Positions 56,569 to 63,664 of a stretch of DNA of 64,000 nt are shown here, in pieces. The notes under the pieces were generated by a model that saw only the letters and a list, made by a program, of their open reading frames with translations, had not been told where the DNA came from and made no database searches. Where the stretch lies: positions 1-64,000 of the forward strand of contig CACHTB010000002.1 in the NCBI GenBank assembly GCA_902582735.1, written 5' to 3'. The translations under genes and the position numbers were made by a program. Every line of letters begins with the position of its first letter. Position 1 is the stretch's first letter. The DNA is from an uncultured Pelagibacteraceae bacterium (GTDB taxonomy: Bacteria > Pseudomonadota > Alphaproteobacteria > Pelagibacterales > Pelagibacteraceae).

Positions 56569-57279
56569 TTAGGATAGTTTTGATCTTCCACCGTCGACCG
56601 CAATAACTTGACCTGTGACCCAAGAACTTTCATCTGTGATTAAAAATTTTGCAAGTGAAGCAGAGTCTTTCCCTTCTCCAATTCTTTTAAGAGGATGTGC
56701 TTTAGCAATTCCCTCTGCTAGGACTTTATTCTTTAACATTGGTTCAGCTATTTTTGAATTTGTTAAACTAGGTGCAATACAATTAACTCTGATATTTGGA
56801 GCAAATTCAGCAGCTAATGACACAGTAAGTCCCTCAACAGCTGCTTTTGTTGATGCAATTATTGAGTGATTAGTAAAACCCCTTTGAGCTGCAACTGTTG
56901 AAAATAGTACTATTGACCCCTTATTTTTTTTTAATGACTCTTGGTACCCTTTTATTAAATCTATTGCAGAGTAAAGATTAAGCTTCATACATTTGTTTAA
57001 ATCTGTTTCGGTTACCATCCTGAATGGCTTCAGATCAATTGAACCAACGCAGTATGCTATACCTTTAACATCCTCTATGTCTGACTTTAATTTTTTTTCA
57101 AAACCATCATTTAATACGTTGACTATAGAATAATCGCAGTTAAATTTTTCAGATAAAGATTTGGTCTGATCTTCATCTCTACCCACTAGGTGAATTTCTT
57201 TACCCGCTGAGTATAACTGTTCTGCTAAATTAGATCCTATTGATCCTGTTGCACCAACTATTAAATATTTATCTGACAT
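56569..57279 (-). CDS. Atypical SDR-family protein
   Basis: Short-chain dehydrogenase/reductase fold, 236 residues. The nucleotide loop is VGATGSIGSNLA, and NxxxxG-type and IRVNCIAPSLTNS segments fit the family, ending in TGQVIAVDGGRSKLS. The usual YxxxK active site is IASTK here: Lys is kept but Tyr is Ile. It may be a non-catalytic or altered enzyme. It is divergent from the photolyase-like gene by 28 bp and drives the dehydrogenase gene by near-abutment. Confidence 0.87.
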   Translation of the reverse strand: MSDKYLIVGATGSIGSNLAEQLYSAGKEIHLVGRDEDQTKSLSEKFNCDYSIVNVLNDGFEKKLKSDIEDVKGIAYCVGSIDLKPFRMVTETDLNKCMKLNLYSAIDLIKGYQESLKKNKGSIVLFSTVAAQRGFTNHSIIASTKAAVEGLTVSLAAEFAPNIRVNCIAPSLTNSKIAEPMLKNKVLAEGIAKAHPLKRIGEGKDSASLAKFLITDESSWVTGQVIAVDGGRSKLS

Positions 57280-57307
57280 ATTTTTTTTGAAGGGTTATAT
57301 ATAGGTT

Positions 57308-58801
57308 ATGAAATTATTTTTTCTACTAGGAAACCAACTATTTGACGAAAAATACTTAGAAAAGTTTAAAAAAGACCATATTTTTTATATGGCTGAGGAT
57401 TTTCAACTTTGCACTTATGAAAAACACCATAAAAATAAAATTTTGCTGTTTCTCTCGTCCATGCGGTCGCATGCAGACAGATTAAAAAAAAGTGATTTTA
57501 AAATTGAATACTCATCTATAGAAGAGAAAACATTTAAGTTGGACTACACTGAAAAATTAAAAAAAATTATAAAATCAAAAAAAATTACTGAAATTTCTAG
57601 CTTCGAAATTGAAGATAAATTTTTTGAAAAAAAAATAAGTCAGTTCACCAAAAAAGAAAATATCAAGTGGAATATTGTTCAATCACCAATGTTTTTGAAT
57701 TCGAGACAAAATTTTAAAAAATATTTATCAAAATCAAAAAAACCTTTTATGGCTGTCTTTTATAAAGATACACGAAGAGAGTTAGACATTTTGATAAAAA
57801 AAGACGGAACCCCCGAGGGAGGAAAGTGGAGTTTTGATGAAGATAATAGGAACAAACTACCTAAAAATATTTCAATTCCAAAATTTCCAAAAATAAAAGA
57901 GACATCTCATACAAAAAAATTAAAACACATCATTGAAAAATACTTTAAAGATCATCCTGGTAATGTGGAAAACTTTTGGTTTGCAACTGAATATGAAGAT
58001 GTTGTTAAACTATTAAATTTTTTTATTAAAGAAAAATCTAATCTGTTTGGCGATTATGAAGATGCTGTTGATCAAAAAGATAATATCTTATTTCACAGTG
58101 CTTTAAGTCCTTATTTAAATTTAGGATTAATTACTCCTGAACTTATATTGAAAAAAATTCTAGATTTTCATAAGAAAAATAAAATTAGATTAAATTCATT
58201 AGAGGGATATATCCGTCAAGTAATAGGGTGGAGAGAATTTATGAGAGGTATTTATCAAAGTTATTCTAATGAAATGGAAACGAGAAACTTCTTTAAACAA
58301 AATAGAAAAATGAAAAAAAGTTGGTACGATGGATCAACTGGCCTTCCACCATTAGATTACGCAATCAAAAACGCGTTAAAATATGGATGGTCACACCACA
58401 TAGAGAGATTAATGATTTTGTCTAATATTATGAACCTTTGTGAAATTAAACCTAACATCGTTTATAAATGGTTTATGGAAATGTTTGTTGATTCATCTGA
58501 TTGGGTAATGGTTCCAAATGTTTATGGTATGGGCTTGTTTAGTGATGGAGGTATTTTTGCAACCAAACCTTACATTTGTGGATCCAGTTATTTTATGAAG
58601 ATGATGGACTTTAAAAAAGGAGAATGGTGCAACACAATGGATGGTTTGTACTGGAGGTTTATCAATAGGAATAGAAATTTTTTTTTAAAAAACCCAAGAT
58701 TGTCGATGATGGTGAGAATTTTTGATAAAATGAAAGCTGAAAGAAAAAAACTCATATTAGCCGAGGCAGAAAAATTTATAAAACAAAATACAATCCAGTG
58801 A
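57308..58801 (+). CDS. Cryptochrome/photolyase-family protein (FeS-BCP/DPRP type)
   Basis: Light-dependent DNA repair or photoreceptor protein of the PF04244 group. The 497-residue protein opens MKLFFLLGNQLFDEKYL and has KKPFMAVFYKDTRRELDILI, GGKWSFDEDNRNKLP, the FAD region SLEGYIRQVIGWREFMRGIYQ, and ALKYGWSHHIERLMILSNIMNLC. The C-terminal SDWVMVPNVYGMGLFSDGG and KPYICGSSYF fit. The segment after KPY lacks the CxxC pair that ligands the 4Fe-4S cluster in known members. It overlaps the DUF2256 mini-gene by GTGA. Confidence 0.9.
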   Translation: MKLFFLLGNQLFDEKYLEKFKKDHIFYMAEDFQLCTYEKHHKNKILLFLSSMRSHADRLKKSDFKIEYSSIEEKTFKLDYTEKLKKIIKSKKITEISSFEIEDKFFEKKISQFTKKENIKWNIVQSPMFLNSRQNFKKYLSKSKKPFMAVFYKDTRRELDILIKKDGTPEGGKWSFDEDNRNKLPKNISIPKFPKIKETSHTKKLKHIIEKYFKDHPGNVENFWFATEYEDVVKLLNFFIKEKSNLFGDYEDAVDQKDNILFHSALSPYLNLGLITPELILKKILDFHKKNKIRLNSLEGYIRQVIGWREFMRGIYQSYSNEMETRNFFKQNRKMKKSWYDGSTGLPPLDYAIKNALKYGWSHHIERLMILSNIMNLCEIKPNIVYKWFMEMFVDSSDWVMVPNVYGMGLFSDGGIFATKPYICGSSYFMKMMDFKKGEWCNTMDGLYWRFINRNRNFFLKNPRLSMMVRIFDKMKAERKKLILAEAEKFIKQNTIQ

Positions 58802-58923
58802 AAAAACAAAATCTACCTTCTAAAATATGCCCAATATGTAAAAGATCATTTGCTTGGAGACGAAAATGGAAGTTGAACTGGGAACGAGTTAAATATTGTT
58901 CTAAAAAGTGTTCGAGATCTTAA
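58798..58923 (+). CDS. DUF2256 zinc-ribbon mini-protein
   Basis: A 41-residue gene not in the ORF track. It starts with GTG inside the photolyase stop (GTGA overlap) and reads MKKQNLPSKICPICKRSF, then WRRKWKLNWERVKYCSKKC. The paired CPxC and CxxxC are a zinc-ribbon, and the tryptophan pattern is that of DUF2256, whose genes typically lie beside photolyase/cryptochrome genes. It ends one base from the convergent 74-residue gene. Confidence 0.88.
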   Translation: MKKQNLPSKICPICKRSFAWRRKWKLNWERVKYCSKKCSRS

Positions 58924-58924
58924 G

Positions 58925-59149
58925 TTAGCAGCAAGAACAACTACTTTTTTTTTCTTTTACCTTTACAGGATTATCTTTTTCTATTTTATTTTGAATATTT
59001 TTAGATTCTTCAAAAGCTTTTTTCTTTAAAATTTTATCCTCGATATACGCATACAATGAACTTAAACCAAGTTTAGAAGCCCTTTTTTCTTCGTAGGCTC
59101 TTCTTCCTTTTAAGTTTTCAATAATTTCTAATATTTGAGTATTATTCAT
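58925..59149 (-). CDS. Small protein with Cys-rich tail, unknown function
   Basis: 74-residue, highly charged, mostly helical protein that I do not recognise. The N-terminal 45 residues (ILEIIENLKGRRAYEEKRASKLGL and SLYAYIEDKILKKKAFEES) look like a helical hairpin, followed by a lysine-rich linker and a terminal SCSCC. The Cys cluster suggests metal binding or redox use. It lies between the two photolyase-family genes, 30 bp after the next gene's end, probably in the same transcript. Confidence 0.6.
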   Translation of the reverse strand: MNNTQILEIIENLKGRRAYEEKRASKLGLSSLYAYIEDKILKKKAFEESKNIQNKIEKDNPVKVKEKKSSCSCC

Positions 59150-59179
59150 AGGATTTATTTATATCAGTTAAAATTTTTA

Positions 59180-60316
59180 TTACAAAACATACTCTATAAT
59201 TTTGGGAATATATTTTTTAAAATTAAAAAATCCTTTGTTACAATATTTCCATGCGTTTTGGTCAATATTTCTATACAAAAAATGTATCCCTAAATTATTC
59301 GAATTTAAAAAATCTAAATTCTCACCTATTGTTGGATATAAACCACAACAATTTTCAATATTTGTTATTTCACCAATGTTAATAATTTGACAATCAATAG
59401 ATTGATCTTTTAATCTTTTTTCTTGATCCTCAATTAACAGAGACTTAAATTTCAATAATTTCTCACTTAGCTTTATAGATCTATTATCATTGTTATTAGA
59501 AACTAAGTAAATTTTCTTAAAGTTTTTATCTTTAAAGTCAGTAATTTCAAACGAAAGATTATTTTCGAAAACCAACAGGTTTTTTTCTTCAACGTTTTGT
59601 GGGTTGGTAAAATTTTGTTTTACTATATTATAAGATTTTTCAGATACTTTAGGAGGAGCATTTTCATTTAATTTAATATTTTGAAATCTATTGTTAGTGA
59701 ATTTTTTAATATTCCATTCACTTGCTAGGTAATGTTTACCTTGAGTTTGAATACCCGCAACCCATCTCCATCCAAGAGTATTTGATGCAGCATCTCCATC
59801 AAAAAGATGCTGCATAAAAAATTCCGCACCTAATTGCCAAGGTAATTCTAAAGTAAAAATCCAAATACTAGCAAACCACATTCTTGTGTGATTATGTAAA
59901 TAATTATTCTCCTTAAGCTCGTTTACCCATTCGTTAAAGCAGTTTATATTTGTTTTTCCCTCTATAGCAGATAGATACTCTTGATTATTTTGAAACTCAT
60001 TTTTTATCTGATTTAATTCTAGAAGGTAATCGGTCCAAACATTAGGTCTTAATTCTAACCAACCTTTCCAATATGTTCGCCATAAAACTTCCTGAATAAA
60101 TTTTTCATTTTTTGAGAAAGAAAACTTACTTAGTGATTTTTGTATCACTTCTTTTTCATTAATTATCCCATGAGTTATATATGGTGATAAACAAGACACA
60201 TTTAACCTCTTTTCAGGTCCAAAATCAAAATTTCTTAGTCTAGAATATTCTGCTAGATTATTTTCAACAAAATTATCTAATTGATTTATGGCCTTAGCCC
60301 TTGAAGCTTCAAACAT
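59180..60316 (-). CDS. Photolyase FAD-binding-domain protein
   Basis: FAD-binding catalytic domain of the photolyase/cryptochrome superfamily at the N-terminus, residues 1-210, without the usual preceding antenna domain. Blocks: RLNVSCLSPYITHGIINEKEV, NYLHNHTRMWFASIWIFTL, and DGDAASNTLGWRWVAGIQTQGKHYL, which form the FAD pocket. A C-terminal 150-residue part (NNLSFEITDFKDKNFKKIYLVSNN to the end) has an alpha/beta look and is not recognised. Probably DNA repair or light sensing. Confidence 0.82.
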   Translation of the reverse strand: MFEASRAKAINQLDNFVENNLAEYSRLRNFDFGPEKRLNVSCLSPYITHGIINEKEVIQKSLSKFSFSKNEKFIQEVLWRTYWKGWLELRPNVWTDYLLELNQIKNEFQNNQEYLSAIEGKTNINCFNEWVNELKENNYLHNHTRMWFASIWIFTLELPWQLGAEFFMQHLFDGDAASNTLGWRWVAGIQTQGKHYLASEWNIKKFTNNRFQNIKLNENAPPKVSEKSYNIVKQNFTNPQNVEEKNLLVFENNLSFEITDFKDKNFKKIYLVSNNNDNRSIKLSEKLLKFKSLLIEDQEKRLKDQSIDCQIINIGEITNIENCCGLYPTIGENLDFLNSNNLGIHFLYRNIDQNAWKYCNKGFFNFKKYIPKIIEYVL

Positions 60317-60325
60317 TGCTTTTAA

Positions 60326-60706
60326 TTATTTCGATTTTTTTTTCTTTAGACCTAATTTATCACTATGTCTTAACCTTAAAACAACAATCGCTCCAGCAAT
60401 TAACAAAATTGCAACTGCTTCGTAAACAAGTGCAGTAGGATCCATTTCTTTACCTTGTAAAATAATAAACCGGGCAAGAGCCGTTATCGCAATAAGCAAT
60501 GGAAGTGTAATACTAATAGACTGTTGGTTCCAAAAAACTCTAACCATTGCTAGTACCTCTAAGTAAAGAAACATTAAAAGCAAATCAGCTAATGTTACCA
60601 ACTGATTGGTGAACATATTTTTAATTTCTATGCCAACAGCAATAACAGTGCTTACTAAAATGATACACATTAAGGCTAATTGTAAGTTTTTTGTAATATT
60701 GTCCAT
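60326..60706 (-). CDS. PsiE-family membrane protein
   Basis: 126-residue inner-membrane protein with four hydrophobic segments. The segment LADLLLMFLYLEVLAMVRVFWNQ and LLIAITALARFIILQGKEMDP match the phosphate-starvation-inducible PsiE family; the biochemical role is unknown. A lysine-rich cytoplasmic tail follows. The start overlaps the upstream membrane-protein stop by one base, so the two are co-transcribed. No Pho box was looked for in detail. Confidence 0.8.
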   Translation of the reverse strand: MDNITKNLQLALMCIILVSTVIAVGIEIKNMFTNQLVTLADLLLMFLYLEVLAMVRVFWNQQSISITLPLLIAITALARFIILQGKEMDPTALVYEAVAILLIAGAIVVLRLRHSDKLGLKKKKSK

Positions 60707-61164
60707 TATTTACCTTTAGTAAATGGTAACCATTTTTCAAATGCTGATTTTAAAGGACCATCATATGGAATTGAATAAGAATTTGGATTCGGACTAGTTA
60801 AAACTTCAATACCTTTTGAAAAAATAAAGATAAATACTATTACAAAAACAATTACCATTATTTTAAAAGGATCAAAATTTTTTGTTTGAAAAACACTTGC
60901 AGACCTTGCTTCTGCTTTATGGAATTGTTTAAAAGTCATATAGACGGCAAATATTAATCCTATATGAGCTAAAAATAGACCAGCCCACCCAAATGCAAAA
61001 GTTGTATATGAAAAAACATATAAACTAAATACTGTAGTCCAAATAAAACTTAAAACTAATAAAATTTGTAGTCTAACTGTTTTAGGAAGTGCACGTAAAT
61101 CATTTTTACTATCATCAAATAAAATATTTGCAGCATCTCTCATCCAATTTTTAATTGATTCCAT
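60706..61164 (-). CDS. Membrane protein of unknown function
   Basis: I do not recognise a family. The 152-residue protein has three hydrophobic segments (LQILLVLSFIWTTVFSLYVFS, GWAGLFLAHIGLIFAVYMTF and KIMVIVFVIVFIFIFSKGIEVL), an N-terminal amphipathic part, and a soluble C-terminal tail rich in Pro and Tyr. It sits upstream of the PsiE-family gene with a one-base overlap, so the two may function together. Confidence 0.7.
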   Translation of the reverse strand: MESIKNWMRDAANILFDDSKNDLRALPKTVRLQILLVLSFIWTTVFSLYVFSYTTFAFGWAGLFLAHIGLIFAVYMTFKQFHKAEARSASVFQTKNFDPFKIMVIVFVIVFIFIFSKGIEVLTSPNPNSYSIPYDGPLKSAFEKWLPFTKGK

Positions 61165-61224
61165 ATATTGAAGATATAATTTTTTAAAATTTAAACAAAT
61201 GCTAATTTGCCCTAAACTTTACTG

Positions 61225-62409
61225 TTAACGAAGCTTTTTTTTATGAAAATTGATAAATCTTTCAACGTTAGATTTATTAAATGACTTGTTCTCTTCAAAT
61301 GAAACTTTCTTCATTGAGTAAGCACTGCTATTAGTAACTCTTGATTGAATTGTAATATTCCCTTTATATAATTTAAGCTTGACTGCGCCGTTAACTTTAC
61401 TTCTTTTTAAATCAACAATTTTCTGAAGTTTAAATCTTTCTTTTGAATACCAGTAACCATTATAAATCAACTCTGCATATCTAGACATAATTCGATCTTT
61501 CTTATGCATGGTTACTTTATCTAAAGTAACAGACTCAATTGCTCTATGTGCATTAATTAAAAGAGTTCCACCAGGTGTTTCGTATACACCTCTAGATTTG
61601 ATGCCTAAAAATCTATTCTCAACTAAGTCAACCCTTCCAATTCCATTTTTACCAGCGAAATTATTAAGTTTTGACAGTAACTTAGCAGGTGACATTTTTT
61701 TTCCATTAATTCCAAAAGGATCACCATTTTTAAAATTTATAGTGACATAAGTTGGTCTATTTGGTGCTTTTTCAGGTGAAACAGTTCTTTGAAAAATAAA
61801 TTCCGGAGCCGAGTTTCTAGGGTTCTCCAAGACCTTTCCCTCTGTCGAGGTATGAAATAAATTATCATCTACAGAAAAAGGTGGTTCTCCTTTTTTATCA
61901 TTTGGAATTGGAATATTGTATTTTTTTGCGTAATTAATTAAGTCAGTTCTTGATCTTAATTTCCAAATTCTCCATGGAGCAATAATTTCTATATTTGAAC
62001 CAAAATAATGATAACCTAATTCAAACCTTATTTGATCGTTGCCTTTTCCTGTCGATCCATGAGATACTGCATAAGCTTTAAACTTCTTAGCAACTTTTAT
62101 TTGGTCTTTAGCAATTAAAGGGCGTGCAATTGATGTACCAAGTAAATAAACACCTTCATAAATTGCATGTCCTCTAATCATTGGGTAAATGTAATCTTTT
62201 ACAAAAATATCTTTTAGATCATTTATTATTATTTTTTTTACACCAAGTTTTTTTGCATTTTTAATAATTTTATTTTTATTTATTTCTTGGCCAATATCGG
62301 CGGTATAGCATATTACTTCTGCATCATAGTTTTCCTGAAGCCACTTTAAAATTATAGAAGTATCTAACCCTCCAGAATAGGCGAGCACTATTCTTTTTTT
62401 CGACTTCAT
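61225..62409 (-). CDS. argG: Argininosuccinate synthase
   Basis: ATP-dependent condensation of citrulline and aspartate in arginine synthesis. The 394-residue protein has the P-loop-like LAYSGGLDTSIILKWL, SHGSTGKGNDQIRFELG for ATP/citrulline binding, and the C-terminal YETPGGTLL. Normal length. It has a high-lysine composition typical of the window. It lies four bases after the IalB-like fragment on the same strand. Confidence 0.97.
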   Translation of the reverse strand: MKSKKRIVLAYSGGLDTSIILKWLQENYDAEVICYTADIGQEINKNKIIKNAKKLGVKKIIINDLKDIFVKDYIYPMIRGHAIYEGVYLLGTSIARPLIAKDQIKVAKKFKAYAVSHGSTGKGNDQIRFELGYHYFGSNIEIIAPWRIWKLRSRTDLINYAKKYNIPIPNDKKGEPPFSVDDNLFHTSTEGKVLENPRNSAPEFIFQRTVSPEKAPNRPTYVTINFKNGDPFGINGKKMSPAKLLSKLNNFAGKNGIGRVDLVENRFLGIKSRGVYETPGGTLLINAHRAIESVTLDKVTMHKKDRIMSRYAELIYNGYWYSKERFKLQKIVDLKRSKVNGAVKLKLYKGNITIQSRVTNSSAYSMKKVSFEENKSFNKSNVERFINFHKKKLR

Positions 62410-62413
62410 GATT

Positions 62414-62806
62414 TTATGTACAATTTTTTTTGGCTGAATTGTATGCTTTGGTAAAACCCATCAACGAATAATGATCAATTGTTTGAGATCCTGATTTATT
62501 ATATGCAGTAACCATAATTCTTGATGCTTTTTTCATTCTTTTTATAATTCTTTTTTCAATTTTATTGCTTGAAATCCATGCAAAATCTTCTTGTGCAATG
62601 TCAAACTTATATTTGGATTTTCCAGATGATGCTATGATTGAATTCTGGCTATTATATTCGTAACCAGATGTAGTGCTTACCTCATCTGAAATTTTATCAG
62701 TTGGCCTAAATGTAACAAATAATCTTGCCTCTCTATCTCCCTTTTTTGGAGATTGTAAAACAGGCTTTGATTGAGCAAAACAAATTTTTCCACCTGTATC
62801 TAACAC
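62414..62806 (-). pseudogene. IalB-like protein, N-terminus missing
   Basis: C-terminal part of an invasion-associated-locus-B-like periplasmic protein: GGKICFAQSKPVLQS, TTSGYEYNSQNS, FAWISSNKIEKRI and the closing DHYSLMGFTKAYNSAKKNC fit the family. Family members start with a signal peptide and 30-40 further residues; here the frame runs into ccmF sequence instead. The GTG at 62806 is only the first possible codon after the junction, not a convincing start. Either a remnant created by deletion or an assembly artefact. Confidence 0.6.
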
Positions 62807-63662
62807 TTAATGAGAATGTTGTGATTGATAAAATTACAGTCCAAGAATGAAAAACATTTCTATTTTTAAGAACTATTATTGAATGAAGTAATGCAGTCAA
62901 ACAAAACCAAGGCATCAATGAAACGTTTTCGACCGGGTCCCAAAACCAGAATCCACCCCATCCTAATTCATAGTAAGCCCATATAGACCCTAGAAGTATT
63001 CCTACTGATAAAAATATCCAAGATATTAAAATCCAATTTTTAATATGAGATGCCCAAATATTATCTACAGATTTAGTAATTAAAGCTGCCAATGATGCAG
63101 AAAAAATTATAGAGGTTCCAACATAACCCACATATAAAAGTGGTGGATGGATTGCCAGTGCTGGATCTTGCAAAATTGGATTTAAACCTAAACCTTCATC
63201 AGGTATTGGTAAAATATTTAAAAAAGGGTTTGATGTAAAAAGAATAAAGAGTAAAAAACCTAAAATAATAATTTCCTGAAATAAAATTGTTAAAATTCTA
63301 TATCTTACATTCATCTTTTTTGAACTAACAAAAAAAATGAACAAAAAGAAAGTTAGTACTAATAACCACAACAGTAGACTTCCCTCATGATTGCCCCAGG
63401 TTCCTGATATTTTATAAAAAAGAGGTTTTAACGTATGAGAATTATTGAACACTGTAATATTTGAAAAGTCAGAAAAAACAAAAGCAAGGACTAAGGTAAA
63501 AAAACTTAAAATTGTCATAAATAGTTGTACTGACAAAGTTGCAAAAAATGTTTGATCAATTTTTTTTTCAAAATTTTTTGAGGAAATATATGATTTAAAT
63601 ATTAAGTATACAGATGCAAATAAACAGATGTATAGTGAATAAGCTCCGATTTGATTAATCAT
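62733..63662 (-). CDS. ccmF: Cytochrome c haem lyase subunit CcmF, truncated
   Basis: Membrane component that passes haem to apocytochrome c. The N-terminal half is intact: KPLFYKISGTWGNHEGSLLLW, LAIHPPLLYVGYVGTS, and the haem-binding WWD segment WGGFWFWDPVENVSLMPW. Homology holds up to HSWTVILSITTFSLS (residue 286), where LGTFLVRSG normally follows; instead 23 unrelated residues lead to a stop, in a frame overlapping the IalB-like fragment. The family has about 650 residues, so roughly half is missing. It is three bases from ccmE. Confidence 0.85.
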   Translation of the reverse strand: MINQIGAYSLYICLFASVYLIFKSYISSKNFEKKIDQTFFATLSVQLFMTILSFFTLVLAFVFSDFSNITVFNNSHTLKPLFYKISGTWGNHEGSLLLWLLVLTFFLFIFFVSSKKMNVRYRILTILFQEIIILGFLLFILFTSNPFLNILPIPDEGLGLNPILQDPALAIHPPLLYVGYVGTSIIFSASLAALITKSVDNIWASHIKNWILISWIFLSVGILLGSIWAYYELGWGGFWFWDPVENVSLMPWFCLTALLHSIIVLKNRNVFHSWTVILSITTFSLSVRYRWKNLFCSIKACFTISKKGR

Positions 63663-63664
63663 GT

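Noticed and set aside
61180-61224. Small hairpin CAAAT-TAGC-ATTTG after argG as a terminator
   Set aside because: Five-base AT stem with no GC core; too weak to call, though a T-rich stretch follows.
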